Assembly: GCA_014898425.1 (NCBI GenBank)
Contig: RCSZ01000023.1
Coordinates: 186,001-250,000 of the forward strand
Length of the DNA stretch: 64,000 nucleotides
Direction of reading: 5' to 3'
Origin: Botryotinia globosa
Lineage: Eukaryota > Ascomycota > Leotiomycetes > Helotiales > Sclerotiniaceae
Positions within the stretch are counted from its first letter, which is position 1; every line of letters starts with the position of its first letter. Below are positions 1-12,183 of the stretch, piece by piece. Position numbers and translations under genes: made by a program. The notes beneath the pieces are model-generated. The model was not told the origin of the DNA, made no database searches, and worked only from the letters and a program-made list of their open reading frames with translations.

Positions 1-347
1 ATTTTTCAACATGAATTTTAATATTTTTATAATGATAGTTTTTTTTTAAAAGGATTATTAATCATTTAATGTTAAAAGTTTATTAGCTTTTTCTTGGTTT
101 TTTATTAGATTTAAATTATAAACTTATAAAGGCTAGTTATAAAGATTGGAGTTTATAATTTTAGGATTTATAGAAGTTAACTATAAAGACTAGTGAGTTG
201 TATTTTGATAGTGCTTTTATAATATTGAGGGTATATGTATTGTATTTAATTAAAAGCACAGTTTAGATACTGCATCCCGATTGGATATTGTAAAGCGTGG
301 GGGTACGGTGGGGGTACTATATAGCATTCCTACTTAGGCCATTAAGG
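1..347 (+). mobile_element. Family A TIR element, right part (cut by window edge)
   Basis: This is the right-hand part of the ~970 bp family A repeat. It carries the family's two signature pieces: a run of short tandem-like 'actataaag/ttataaag' motifs (about 120-200) and a GC-richer terminal block with 'gggggtacggtgggggtac' ending in ggccattaagg. A TA follows at 348-349. The same terminal block recurs near 6.55, 19.6, 31.35 and 40.05 kb. It has no coding capacity, so it is probably a non-autonomous DNA transposon; a solo LTR is the main alternative. Confidence 0.65.
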
Positions 348-390
348 TAGAAAATCCTGCTATAACTTTATTATCTTCTATTTCTTCTCA

Positions 391-1010
391 CCTTAATAGA
401 AAAAACAGGAATACAAAACAATAAAAGTATTGTCCTAATATCAATAAAGTAATAGTTCTATAATACTAATAACACTTCTATGATTCCCAAATTCAGAAAT
501 AATATTCAAACCTTAAAACAATATTCGAACTCTAGAACAATACCTCAAAAACTTAAATAAGAATTCTGAACAGTATTTCTATTATACCCTTGAACTATAC
601 AATACCTGATCAACAGATAATATTTGAATTATATTTGTAGTTAAATAAAATATATATACTTCTAATATAATAAGAATGTTGTTAAAATATTATTTATTAA
701 TTTTGAGAAACAAATTCTATAGACTTTAAAATAATAGATTCAAATTTGCATAACCAGCTTTTATGAGCATATATCTAAACCTGATGAAAAATATATTTAA
801 TAGAATTTAATTATATAATAATTAGTAATCTTGAAGGTAGGATCAGATAAATTATTATTATAAAAATAATAAAAATCATTCCATTAAATTAAATAAGGTT
901 TAATTAATAATCAAACTTTTCATAATGTTATTATTCATTACATTAAAGTTTTAATAGAAACATAATAAATTTTACAAATTAAAAATCATTATAAAAATAT
1001 AATCGTATCA
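391..1010. mobile_element. Rearranged family A fragments
   Basis: A family A left end (ccttaatagaaaaaacagg) starts near 391 and continues in the plus direction with the family's 'tactaat...cccaaattcagaaataatattc' section to about 600. From about 880 to 1010 the family's middle section ('taattaataatcaaactttt') runs in the opposite orientation. The two pieces therefore cannot be one simple copy; inversion or two insertions is likely. No ORF of note. Confidence 0.45.
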
Positions 1011-1575
1011 AAAGATATTTTTTGGAGTTGATTCAATTTAAATTATATACATTGACTTCTGAAAAGGAACTATAGGGCTATTTAAGTACTATATAAATTT
1101 CTGAATAGAAATTCAAATACAAAAGCAAATACTGAATGGATCGATAATACTTTTCACTTAGAACATAATATAAATTATAATATATTAAATTATAAGAAAA
1201 TAGATATTAATAATAAGCACAATAGAAATTCTAATAAAACTTGAATAAATAAATCTAGGTTTTTTGAATTTATGATATAAATATAAACTTATATAAAAAA
1301 ATATTATATCATAAAAGAGTTAACAATAAAAAATTCTAAGAAGGATTTAAGTTATCATAAAGTTTGTATATATGATAAAAATAAATGAAAGATTAATTAA
1401 TTTCTATTTAATTTGAAATTAAATGGATCGGGTAAAATTAGGATTGATATTCATAAATTATTTCAAATATTAAAATTAAAAGAAGAAAAATATTTGATTA
1501 TTTTTATTAATTAGTTTATGTGAGATATATGTGTATATGTTATAAAATTTAAATTAGATGTATATTATACAGTTA

Positions 1576-2035
1576 GTGCTAATTGCTATCAGCCAAACGC
1601 GTTTTCATATCAAAACTTATCATTTATGATTACAGATTTCTTTATAGTTTATAAGATAATATAATTTTTTTATTGATTGATTTATTATAAATATAAATAA
1701 AATAAAAATAAAACGAATTATTTTCAGGGTTTTTATTAATTGAATTATATAAATAGAAAATAAAGTATTTTGAAAATAATAAAATTTATTAATAAAATAA
1801 GTAAAAATCAAACAATTGTTTTAATATTTTATTTTAATTATAAAAATTTTTATAATATAAATCATTAAGAGATTTAAAATATTGAAAATATCAATTATGA
1901 TTGTAAAAAAATTTCAAATATAAATTTTCAGATAATTTGAATTATAAATAAGAAAGATTTCTGTATTTGAAAATATAATAAAAAGTCGATTTTTGATATG
2001 AAAATGGATTTCGACTGATAATAATTGATTAGTAC
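1576..2035. mobile_element. 460 bp TIR element (MITE-like), TA flanked
   Basis: Imperfect inverted repeats of about 45 bp start gtgctaattg at 1576 and end tgattagtac at 2035. Their inner parts match as ttttcatatcaaaa against its reverse complement. A TA dinucleotide flanks both sides (1574-1575 and 2036-2037), as for Tc1/mariner-type insertions. Arm mismatches are mostly transitions (cagccaaacgcg against cagtcgaaatcc), consistent with RIP. The interior is AT-rich with no transposase, so the element is non-autonomous. Confidence 0.7.
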
Positions 2036-2037
2036 TA

Positions 2038-2867
2038 TATATCAAGGAATATATATTATTGAATGTTAAACTAATCAAATATGAATATAAGAATTATACA
2101 ATTTGATAATATTAAAAAGTTTAATTTGAAACAATACAATTGATTTATTCAATTAAAAGACATTATACTAGGATTTAGAAGTTTTTACTATCATTTTCAA
2201 AATAGAATCATCGAAAAATCTAATGAATATTCAATAGAAAGAATATTAATATTTATAAAAAATTCAAATTTATCTATATTTTCATAGTTTAATATATGAA
2301 AGAGAATTGTTTATATTAAAAACAAATATCTCAATAAGACTATAAATATTATTATGGGCATCGATGTAGAGCCGGTAGTGGGCCAACTATTAGTCGGAAA
2401 TTGAAGAGTTTTGATATATATATAGCTTTAGAAAGAGGTTTTAAAGGAATTAATGAAAAGTCTTATAATGGGCCTATACTTATATTTATATTAATTATTA
2501 TGGATTCGTAGAAACAAACCAAGTGATTATGTACTCTATGTATTATGTAATCATTATTTTTATAGTAGGATATTTTTGTATTTGTAGGTTTATTAAATCC
2601 CTTTTAATTGGTTATAAATAATATACAAAGGCTTTATTGGTTGGAGTTTAATTTTTTTAGTTGAGTAGAGAGGTAGGTCTATAATAAAACTTTGAAAATC
2701 ATTTTAATTTAGTATACAATCTTAAAAGAAAAGAAAATTCGATTAAAAGAGGAATGTTTAGATTGAAACCATTGAAAGCTTTTTAATAATTTTAATTGAT
2801 TTAAAGTAAACCTTGTAATGATAATAAAATCAATTAATTTAAATTGAAAGAATTGATAAAAATACAG
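2038..2867. other. Unassigned AT-rich interval
   Basis: No ORF or repeat partner was recognised. A short GC-richer patch at about 2357-2400 (gggcatcgatgtagagccgg) stands out from its surroundings and may be the edge of a decayed element whose other copies lie outside the window. Confidence 0.4.
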
Positions 2868-2869
2868 TA

Positions 2870-3330
2870 CTAGGGCACAGATAATGGCCGATCATTTAAA
2901 TCACACCAAAAAATAATGATTTAGTGTATATTTCATAATGATTTATTAATCTTTATAATATTATTTTTAATTGAAATTTTTGTAAGGTATCATTTTTATA
3001 TTAATTATTTATATTTTCAATTTTTATATTTTAAAATTAATTAGATAATTATATATTTAATAATATAATAATATCTTATAGAAGTTCCTCAGATTTCACT
3101 TATTTTATTAGTAAATTCTAGAATTTTTGAATTGATCTATTTCAAAACTATATAACAAAATCAATAAAATTCTAAAAATAATTGATTCATTTTTTTGAAA
3201 TCCTTAATTGAAGTTTAATAAGATTATATAAATATAAATTGATAACTCAAATTAAATTGTATTGATATTTATTAATTTTAACGATGAGTTTTGGTGTGAT
3301 TTAGGTGATCGGCCACTGTCTGTGCCCGGT
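2870..3330. mobile_element. 461 bp TIR element (MITE-like), TA flanked
   Basis: The terminal inverted repeats are about 45 bp. The left arm reads gggcacagataatggccgat...tcacaccaaaa (from 2870) and the right arm mirrors it to 3330. TA flanks both ends (2868-2869 and 3331-3332). Nearly all arm differences are C/T or G/A (gataatgg against gacagtgg). The interior is pure AT-rich filler without a transposase. It is almost the same length as the 1576-2035 element but has a different TIR, so it is a separate family. Confidence 0.75.
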
Positions 3331-3332
3331 TA

Positions 3333-3612
3333 CTATACATTTGAAAATATATTTGTAAATAAAGGTATAGTATCTGAGGTATAATTGCTTTGGTTATTTT
3401 TAATATTAAAATCTGAATTAGAATCTGGATTTGAATCTGAATTAGAATCTGAATTAGAATCTAAACTGGAATCTAAATTGTATTTTATATAGAAGTTTAA
3501 AAAAGGAAACTAAATAAAAAACTAACTAAAAAACTAAATCAAAAACTAAATAAGAAAACATCATTCTACTATTCTACTATTGAAAAAGAAATACTATTCA
3601 TTGAAGATATTT
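3333..3612. repeat. Short hexamer-like 'gaatctgaatta' repeat stretch
   Basis: Between about 3409 and 3475 the unit aatctgaattag/aatctgaact recurs 5-6 times, followed by repeats of 'aaaaactaaat' (3513-3550). No gene is visible. Confidence 0.45.
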
Positions 3613-4153
3613 TGATAATTAACAAAAGATTTTTCAATATTTAATATGCTATTATAAATCATTGATTCGATTTAGAACATAATTTAAAGGGTCGTTTCTG
3701 TTTTCATTAATATCAATAATAAAAAACTTTAGTTACTCTTTATCTTTAATATTCTAATTATGATTTCATTAAATTTCTTGAAATTACTCGATTCTGTTCT
3801 AATATCTATTCTTATTGAAAACAAGCCTTCCTTCTTTCTTTTCTTTTTCTTTACCAAAAGCTTAACTTTTCCTATATCTTATTAAAATAATAACTAAAAA
3901 TACAATAGAAATCTTTCTTTATATATATATTAATTTTAATCATTTATATGAATACTAACTCTTATAATATATATTTATTATTCTTTGAAATTTTATCTAG
4001 CGTTTTGAAATGTTTATATATATAATCCGCTTTTTATAATATCACCATAAATCTATAATTTGATTTATTTCTATACTCTTTAAAAGGTTCCCAAGATCAG
4101 CCTTATACCGGCTTACTGAATATTGATAAATACTACTATTACCAATACTGCTA
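3613..4153 (+). mobile_element. LINE-L copy L1, 5'-truncated 3' end
   Basis: About 540 bp colinear with the 3'-terminal part of the LINE-L family (compare 30.4-31.02 kb on the same strand and 12.18-12.75 kb on the opposite strand). It includes the pyrimidine tract (about 3826-3855), the conserved terminal block ggttcccaagatcagccttataccggctta (split: ggttcccaagatcagcc then ttataccggctta), and a TAC-type tail ending about 4153. The flanks attgaagatattttg (3599-3613) and ctcaaggtatttcg (4154-4167) look like a mutated target duplication. 5' truncation with a kept 3' end is typical of non-LTR retrotransposons. Confidence 0.65.
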
Positions 4154-4167
4154 CTCAAGGTATTTCG

Positions 4168-4462
4168 CTTATATCAAGCACAATTCATATATCTAATTGG
4201 GTTTTCCAGATTTCCTCAATTCATCATTTACTCCACCCACTTTGTTAGATTTATTAGACTGAGGTTTTATAAGATTCATCGCTTAGAAAAAGTCTATCAT
4301 TTCTTGTTTACATACCTATAATTCGTATTTAATATCTGATTTCAAATTTGTAAATCTATATTATCTAAATATTACTATAAATCTTGTTTCATCACTTCAA
4401 TATTACACTCCCAAGATTTTTCTCAACTTCAAATTTTAATACGATTACCTAGGTAGATAGAT
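4168..4462. other. Unassigned interval
   Basis: AT-rich but less eroded sequence without an ORF or recognised repeat; nothing identifiable. Confidence 0.35.
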
Positions 4463-5180
4463 GATGATATTCTACTGAGTATTCTTCGACCATTAATTTA
4501 TTTTAAATTATAAGTTTTCAATAAATAAAGAATCAAAAATAATATATCAATTGATATAATTTTCGAATAAATTAATTCTTTTTATATATTTTTAATTTTA
4601 TAGTTTTTTTTATTAAATATATTAAGTTTATTTAAATTTAAAATATTATTTAAGTATTTATTAATGATTAATATTTCTAAATCTTTAATACATTTTATCA
4701 TATAGTATAATATAATCTATTATTATTTTAATATTTAAAAAGAGATTTGTCAAATAATATTTAAATGAGTTATATTAAAAGACTACAATAAAATTCTATT
4801 TAAAAAATGAAAATTCTTAGTAGATAATATTTTATTGAAAATTCTTCGATTATTAGTTTATTTTAAATCAAAAGTTTTCAATAATTAAAGAATTAAAATT
4901 TAAATTAAAAAATAATCTGTAAAATAATATAATTCTCAAATATATAAAATAATCCTTTTATATATTTTTAATTTCATAATTTTCTTTTCATTATATCCAT
5001 TAAAATTATTTGAATTGAAAATATTATTTAAATATTTCTAAATCTTTAATATACTTTATAATATAATTTAATATAATCTATTATTATTTTAATATCTGAA
5101 AAGGAATTTCCCAAATAATATTAAAACAGGCTATATTAAAATATTATAATAAAATTCTATTTGAGAAATTAAAATCCTCA
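4463..5180. repeat. Tandem duplication, 2 x about 360 bp
   Basis: gatgatattctactgagtat at 4463 recurs as gataatattttattgaaaat at 4823, and the two blocks stay colinear through 'attcttcga', 'aagttttcaataa', 'atataatctattattatttt' and 'ataaaattctattt'. The period is 360 bp. Many of the differences are C/T or G/A. The block is non-coding and of unknown origin. Confidence 0.7.
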
Positions 5181-5630
5181 ATCAAAAGAAAATCTTATAA
5201 ATAAATATGAATTCCTAATCCTATATTATTAGAATTGTTTTGTAACCCTTAAAAAAATATTTCAAGTTTTTATATCATATGATTCAATAGATTATTTTAT
5301 CTCTTAAATAATATAATCATTAAAAGCATTCCTTTTCTATCAATTAAAATGATTTACTATACTTCAAATACAAACAATGGCTTTAAAGAACTCAAATCTT
5401 TTAAAATAAATTCTACTCATAATACCTTAAAAACCCAACATACGAATAAATTTCGAAAATTCAAAAAACCCAACTTTTTCAATAAATCTCTCAGTCCAAT
5501 ACTATTCCTTTTTGTTTTATAATAAACTTTATATATTTAAAAGACATATCATAGCTCAGCATATTAGAATATCAATATGGTAAAAATTTCCAAAAATAAA
5601 ATAAATATAGGTAAATGTATTATATAACTT
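5181..5630. other. Unassigned interval
   Basis: AT-rich sequence without ORFs or a recognised repeat partner, ending at the left edge of a family A copy. Confidence 0.35.
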
Positions 5631-6595
5631 CCTTAACGGGCCAAGCCAGGATATAATATTGTGGAAATATTGCTATAATACTAATAGAGTAGTATTTCTA
5701 CAGTTTCTGTATTTTGAAACAATATTCGAATCTTTATATAGTGCTAGTATTAATAAAGTAATATCTCTATGATCAAGTTCTAGAATAATCTTTGAACTTT
5801 TGTATAATATTAATATTGTATTCAATTAGGAATCCAAAAAAAAAAGATTTAATAAAATGTTTAACAAAATTAATATTAAATTAAATAAATAACTTCATAA
5901 TATTATCATAAAGTTTATAATATTAATCAAAGAAAAAAAGAAAATTATACTTCACTTAAAATTCTTTACATACCTCTACAATTCATTTTATAGTATTATT
6001 TTAGAGATTAATATTCATAAGTTAAACTATTAAATTATTATAAATTATACATTGATAAAATCATATCTATATAACAATTTTGAATTTATAGAATTTATTA
6101 TATTTCTATCAAAGCTTTAATAGAATAAATAATAATATTATAAAAAGTTTGATTAATAAAAAAAGTTTAATTGATTTTTTGAAATACTTTTTATTGTTCT
6201 TATAATAATAACTTCGTTTTAAAAATACTAATCATTCTATATTGAGAATTCATTTAATAAATTTTTTTTTGTCAAATTTAAATTTATAAAGATTAATTAT
6301 AAAGTTTATAGAAATTAACTATTAAACTTATAAAAATTAGTTATAAAGTTTATAGAGGTTAGCAATAAAATTTATAAAGATTAGCTATAAAATTTATCAA
6401 GGCTGACTATAAAGCTTATATAAATTAACTATAAAAATTAATAAGTAATACTTTAATAATACTTTTATTTTATTAAAAGTATTTATATTATATTCAATTA
6501 GGAATATAGTTCAGATATTATATCTCAATTGGGTATTATATCGTATAAGGGTACGATAGGGGTATCGTTCAGAATTCCCACTTGAGCTATTAAGG
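5631..6595 (+). mobile_element. Family A element, complete copy (965 bp)
   Basis: It starts ccttaacgggccaagcc and ends gagctattaagg; these ends are imperfect inverted repeats of about 16 bp. The internal order is the family's: 'actaatagagtagtatttc' section, AT-rich middle with an IS-like 'attataaattatac' stretch, an array of '(gg/aa)ttaactataaa' motifs at about 6290-6430, then the 'gggtacgataggggta' terminal block. The flanks are TT on both sides rather than the TA seen at other copies. It is non-coding and probably a non-autonomous TIR element. Confidence 0.7.
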
Positions 6596-6661
6596 TTTAA
6601 ATAAATAAATAAATATTACTACATTGAATCTTGACTCTTCAAATTTTAAAAAAGAATTATA

Positions 6662-7988
6662 AGAGTTGAGGCCCCGGCTTATCGCATATTTAAACAAGAT
6701 TAGAATAATCATCTAATTTCACACACTCTATTTTAAAAATTCAATTATTATTCTAAAATTTATTATTTTCGATTCAAATTTAAAATAGATATTGAATATA
6801 ATCACAAAAATAATAATTATAAATTTCATCAAAATTGATATACTTCTTGATATTCTAAAATTATTCAAATTAAGATTGATAGAAAATCCTAGGGATAAAT
6901 TGTTTCAAATTTAGATATATTATATATAATTCATTATAAGAAATATATTTAAATTTAATTCAATTAGAAAAATTTGAAAAGGTAAAGTTTATCAATAGTT
7001 TATAATGATTATTAAAAAGATTCATTGAATTATAAAAACAATTACTAAAAATTGAAATAGAAAAAGGATAATTTTCGAATAAATGAAAAATATATTTAAT
7101 ATTGAGATTTCAATATATTTAATTCGAAAGGAATTGTATCAATATAAATATAAAAAGTATATAATATATCCTAAACTTTTTATCTTGAAAATATAAACAA
7201 AAAAAAGATTAGATTTTGCTTATAAATATTATTAATAAAAAACTAATAATATTATTATTATTAAACTAAAAAGGAAGGATTGAAGGTTAATTATATAATT
7301 AAATAAAAATACTTTCGAATTAGAAAAAGCGAATAAGATATAAATTATTAAATAGATTAATGAAAAAAGATATATTGATTATATTAAATCAATATATTAA
7401 TTAGAAAAAATATTGATAATAGTATAGAATATAATCGATTGAAATTATAAATCTCTGTTAATCTTTTTGAAAAAGCTTGAAAACAATAAAAGCATTATTT
7501 TCAAAATATATATACAACAAATTCTTAAGCTTATTGTATTCCTATTATTTAACAAACTAAAATCTAAATATATATTTATTAAAAATAATTCTAAAATATA
7601 TTCAGAATATATCTATAAAGTTCGATTAGAATATAATATATAAAGCTTTGATTAACCACTTATTTTTCAAATCTTAATCTAATTAACAAAATATGATAAT
7701 AAATAAAACAGGAATTAAAAAAATTATCATTTATATTTATTTCTATAAAAAAATTGAAATATAAATTACAAACTCTTTAGAATAAAATAAATCTTTTAGA
7801 TTTCAGACTATATATTAAAAAATTAATTTATAAGATTGAAAATATAATTGAAATATAAAAATTAATTATTATTTATTAATGCAAAACTTAATTTTTATAA
7901 AATTATATTATATAATTGATTTATTATTAAATTTTAAAGAATAAGATTGAAAAATAAGTGGTATGCGATAAGCCGGGGTCTTAACTCT
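6662..7988 (+). mobile_element. Tc1/mariner-like element, 1327 bp, transposase destroyed
   Basis: Ends are agagttgaggccccggctta (6662) and its inverted partner finishing aactct at 7988, flanked by TA (6660-6661, 7989-7990). The length fits Tc1/mariner elements (about 1.3 kb). About 215 bp in, on the plus strand, the stretch gatagaaaatcctagggata translates with stops as DRKS-G-I-SNLDIL, matching the better-preserved transposase relic at 11.26 kb. All frames are riddled with stops, mostly where CAG/CGA/TGG would have become TAG/TGA. The same TIRs bound the shorter elements at 35.18 and 36.80 kb, which are therefore likely its MITE derivatives. Confidence 0.75.
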
Positions 7989-7990
7989 TA

Positions 7991-9937
7991 CGTTCATAAA
8001 GAATACCACATACAGGCATTAAATCTTTCGCCCTCCAAATTAATCTTAGGTATAGATATAGATTGACATCTAAAAGTAACTAATAATGTTATTATCCAAT
8101 CCCATCGCAGGTATTATTGTAATTCATAGGGATACTGAAACAATTAATTCACAATATAGTTTGAATTGAAAGCTTTAATGAGGATTCAATAATGACTTGG
8201 AGATTCAACAAAGTAGTAATAATTATTCAATATAGTAAATCAATAAGTTTAATAGATTGATATGAATCAATGAAATACTACCTAGGTATTAACATTATAT
8301 CCAAATGGTAACGTGAAAACTGTACAAATAATATAGATATAGTTTTAAGATTCTCTATAGTATATACATTGTAGCTAAATGACAAAATGGATTCAGTCTT
8401 TTTCTTCAAGATGAGATATGTGGAGCTTATAACATTCTGTAAACGGGCCCATTGAATTTCTTCGGCTTATTAAATGCCTAAATGAGATGCATCAAATCTG
8501 TCGAATTTGAAATTTACTTACTCAAAACGATCCTTGATGTACTCATTCATGCTATAAGCCGACGTTATGTGAAGTATAGAAATCATGTTGGTCTGAATAG
8601 ATTAACTACCATTAAATTTCTTACAATGAGATTTATTATCTTAATATTGTTTATTAGTATTCTTTTCATTGAAAGATCGATTAGATATATGTTTTTGATC
8701 TTTTATTTAGACAAATATTCATAAAGATCTTTTTAGATTAAGAACTCGTACGAAAATTATATATCTAAAGTTTTATAATATAAAAAGTATATTTTAGTAT
8801 ATTTATCGAATATTATTTGAAATGATATGATATCCCACAATCAAGATTTTTCAGAATTTTAATTTTACATCTAGATACCCATTTCAAGATGATTAATAAT
8901 ATATACCTGGGGCCGACGAGTTCCCAGACCCCCCGTTTTTCGAGAAAATGCAATTTAGATATAATTGTTATGGTTCATTACTTTGATGTTATTGAAAATA
9001 AATTTATTTACTATTATTCTATTAAAATCAACTTGGATTGATTCTTACATTATTTAAATTCTATGATAAATGGATTTTTAAATAGAATTTATAATTTCTA
9101 AGACTAGGATTAAAATGAAAGTTTATGAGATTCAAAAACTGGAATTTAATCCTGAATACTAAGATTTAAATTTAATGAATTAGATTAATTTTTAATTTAA
9201 TTTTTTCCTCAATTAAATACTTAGATTTTCAATTTTAGGTTTTCAGCTTTAGATTCTCAACTTTGAGTTCTTCATTTCAAACTCTTGAGTTTGAATTATA
9301 AAGTTCATATTTTAATCTCAAATTTAATATATAAATTGGAATTTTAAAGAATTAGAATCTAAATAATATGAAAAAAATTCAAAATACTCTTCTTAATGGT
9401 ATGAAAATTCAAAAAGTTAATATATAATAGACTCCCAAACAAAATCGATTTATAACTAATAATATAATTTTAATAAGCTTTTTGAATGAATTGGGTTTTA
9501 TAGGTTTTATTTTATCAGATTGAATCTTGCATAAATTATAGATTAATCAGGGATGGTCATTTTATAATATAGGTAAATAAATCACTTTCTTATATTGAAT
9601 CAATAATAATATTAATGTATTTTAAGTGCTATAGTATTAAATCATGACTAATAATAATTCTATTAGAATATTTAAAAATATTTATAATTAATTTTATTCA
9701 ATAAGCTTCAATTCCTTCAATGAATCCTAAAATTAAAGCTAATGTTAAAACAAATATAGGTATTCTTCTAAACCTCTGAGCTTATTTTATAAAACTATCA
9801 CTTTTTTCTTTATTTAATTCAATTCGTATCAATTTAAATAAATTAATCCAGTCAGAAGATTATAGACTTTATTATAATGCTATAGTATTAAGAATATTAT
9901 ATTGGCAATTTGTATTAATTCCATTACTTAAATTATA
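7991..9937. other. Unassigned interval with one GC-rich block
   Basis: No credible gene. From about 8.0 to 8.75 kb the DNA is less AT-biased than the neighbouring elements. A reading frame at 8482-8724 (80 codons) lacks any recognisable motif, and its C-terminal half is generic I/L/F-rich. At 8901-8935 a GC-rich block (cctggggccgacgag...gacccccc) is related in reverse complement to 58350-58376. Nothing else identified. Confidence 0.4.
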
Positions 9938-10051
9938 TCTCAAATCAAGCAAGCTAATTTATTTATAAATATATCTCTCAAATCAAGCAAGCTAATTTAT
10001 TTATAAATATATCTCTCAAATCAAGCAAGCTAATTTATATATATATATATA
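9938..10051. repeat. 38 bp tandem repeat, 3 copies
   Basis: The motif tctcaaatcaagcaagctaa starts at 9938, 9976 and 10014 (exact 38 bp period). The units are nearly identical, and the last runs into a (TA)n stretch ending about 10055. The near identity suggests recent amplification or no exposure to RIP. Confidence 0.85.
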
Positions 10052-10417
10052 TATACAATGTCATAGTTCTTGCGAATAGCAAGATCATTACCTATGAAAA
10101 TGAACCTTCAAAAAAAAGTTAATAAATCATTTTTGAACCAACTTTATTCAAATAAAATTAATAATATTTAATAAACATAGAGTAGTAGAATGTATCAATA
10201 TAATTTGAATATATATTAAATCAATTATACTATAAAATATCGACTTTGATTATAGATTATATTAGGAAATGGATATATAATAATTTTTTTTTAAATTCAT
10301 CTTTTAATCTGTTTAAATAAATATATTATTTGGGATTCTTTTAATTAAAAGAATTATAAAAAGAATTTATTAATCAATGATTTTTGAAGAACTTTTAAAA
10401 GGATGTATTATATAAAT

Positions 10418-12170
10418 AAAAGAATGCTAGAGGCTTTTCACTACATATGTTAATATGCTTTTTCTGGCTACCTGGTTTTCAAGAACTTGTTATCTTAATG
10501 TTTAATACAAAGCCCAAAACTCATATTTATTAAATCAAATTTAAAATGTCTATTCGATTTCAAAATGGTAAGATTCATCAATACTAACAAAATTGAAATT
10601 CCTTTTGTTGATTTGGATATACAGTATTTATTATATATGAAGTTTGTATAAAAGGGTTTTTTTATTGAAAGTTTTTTACTTAAAATAAGATTGAAAAACA
10701 GTCTTCTATTCCAATGGCATCAAAATTCAGATATCAGTGAAGCTTTATCTAAATATTTTTGATAAAAAAATGAATCATTTTCCTCAATTCTTAGTTGAAT
10801 TGAAAAAGATTTCGAATTTCGAAATTTTTGAGAAGTTTTCAATTTGGCTGATTTCAATGTAGAGATTTATTTCATGAAGATATTATATTTCAAATTTATA
10901 TAATATTAATTAAAAGATTTAGAATGATAAAACTGTAATATAATATAATTTGATTAATTATAATTCTACAAATACAGAATCTGTTCAAAAGTATTTAATA
11001 TAGATAGATTGGAATTCGATTGAAATTAAAACATTGATATTTCTAGGATAAAATAAAACTCGAGATGATACTATTAGAAAGTCTTTCAGTATTCTTAATC
11101 TTTTTTGTTATATCATTTAATTAATGACTGATAAGGATTTTGAAGTTGGAAAGATATGTATTGGATCAATGATTTCAAAATATATGATCAAGTTGTCGAG
11201 TTTATTCGAAAAACCGAGTCTGTATGAATTATATGAGGTTACCTAGATACTGTATATTGATAGAGAATCCTAGGGATAAGTCGAGAGGAATTTGGACATT
11301 CTCGAAAGCATACGTAAAAGTCCATTTGAATCGGATTTATTCCGAATTATATATAAAAGGAAATCTAACAAGCTTTTGATGATAACAATTAAAGCGACTC
11401 AACAAATTGCGAAGCATTCAAAAATAATTGAAATAAAAGAAGACTTGTTTTCGAATAAATCAGAGATGTATTGAAAACAATAATTTAATATACATTATCA
11501 TAATGATGGATTTTGTATGATATATGTGAGCTTTGCATATCAGAGGAATAAGTAAAAAACAATAATATTTTATTATTTAGGTAGATTCTGTTGACAATAA
11601 AGTGATAATTATATTATCATTATTGAATCAAAAAAGAGAGATTGAGAGAAAATTATATAATTAGATAACAGTTTGTTCGAATTAAAAAACATTGAAAGAA
11701 TTTTCATAGTTTCTAAATCCAATAGAAAAAAGTATTCTGTTTGTATTATTCAGGGAAATTTTTAATAATAATATGAGATATAATCAAGATAAACAATGAA
11801 TTTTTAATAATCTTTTATAACGAGAATCATAAATTATAAGTATCTTGAGTTCAATATGATATAATTAAATCCTTTCATTTATCACTCTTTTATTATTCAA
11901 CAAATTCAAGCTTTCTTTTGTTTTTATAGAAGATGGGTAGAAAGTTTATTTTATTTGTATTGAATTAAACAGATTGAAATGTAGTATATAAGACTTCAAT
12001 TGATCTCCCTTTTTTTTCAAATTTTAATTCAGTTTGAAATATAGAAAGATAATTGAAAAATTGAAGAAGCTTTTATTAAGATCAAAGTATAAATTATAAA
12101 TCCTGCCAAAAAGATTTGATTTTAATAAACTTGAAATATATAAAGAAATTGATTTATGAATTGATTAATG
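10418..12170 (+). mobile_element. Possible Tc1-like element, left part (split by LINE-L copy L2)
   Basis: A tentative element. aaaagaatgctagaggctttt at about 10418 resembles in inverted form the sequence ending at about 18573, on the far side of the LINE-L insertion (ggttgctcaccatata against ggcttttcactacata). Removing L2 and one target copy leaves about 1.9 kb, a usual size for fungal Tc1/pogo elements. Inside lies the transposase relic described separately. The TIR match is imperfect, so the boundaries are uncertain. Confidence 0.35.
11256..11490 (+). pseudogene. Tc1-like transposase relic, helix-turn-helix region
   Basis: The best-preserved coding remnant of a transposon in the window. 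The frame from about 11256 reads YIDRES-G-VERNLDILES, then from 11292 an open 60-codon run with IRKSPFESDLFRII, KLLMITIKATQQIAKHSKII and EDLFSNKSEMYWKQ before a stop. This order (basic GRPR-like start, ERD-x-L-x-IRKSPF, a second helix-turn-helix with T-I-x-x, then a KP-L-S-like segment) resembles the bipartite DNA-binding region of Tc1-type transposases. The same segment, more mutated, sits at about 6877 inside the 1327 bp TIR element. No catalytic DDE motifs were readable. Upstream stops are TAG and TAA, as expected from mutated CAG/CGA codons. Confidence 0.45.
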
Positions 12171-12183
12171 GAATTTGAGTATA
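12171..12183. repeat. Target-site duplication, left of LINE-L copy L2
   Basis: gaatttgagtata here is identical to 18422-18434 on the far side of the element: 13 of 13 bases. Confidence 0.8.

Noticed and set aside
8482..8724. 80-codon plus-strand frame in a less AT-rich region
   Set aside because: No recognisable motif, a C-terminal half of generic I/L/F residues, and stops immediately around it; the length is within chance for this composition.
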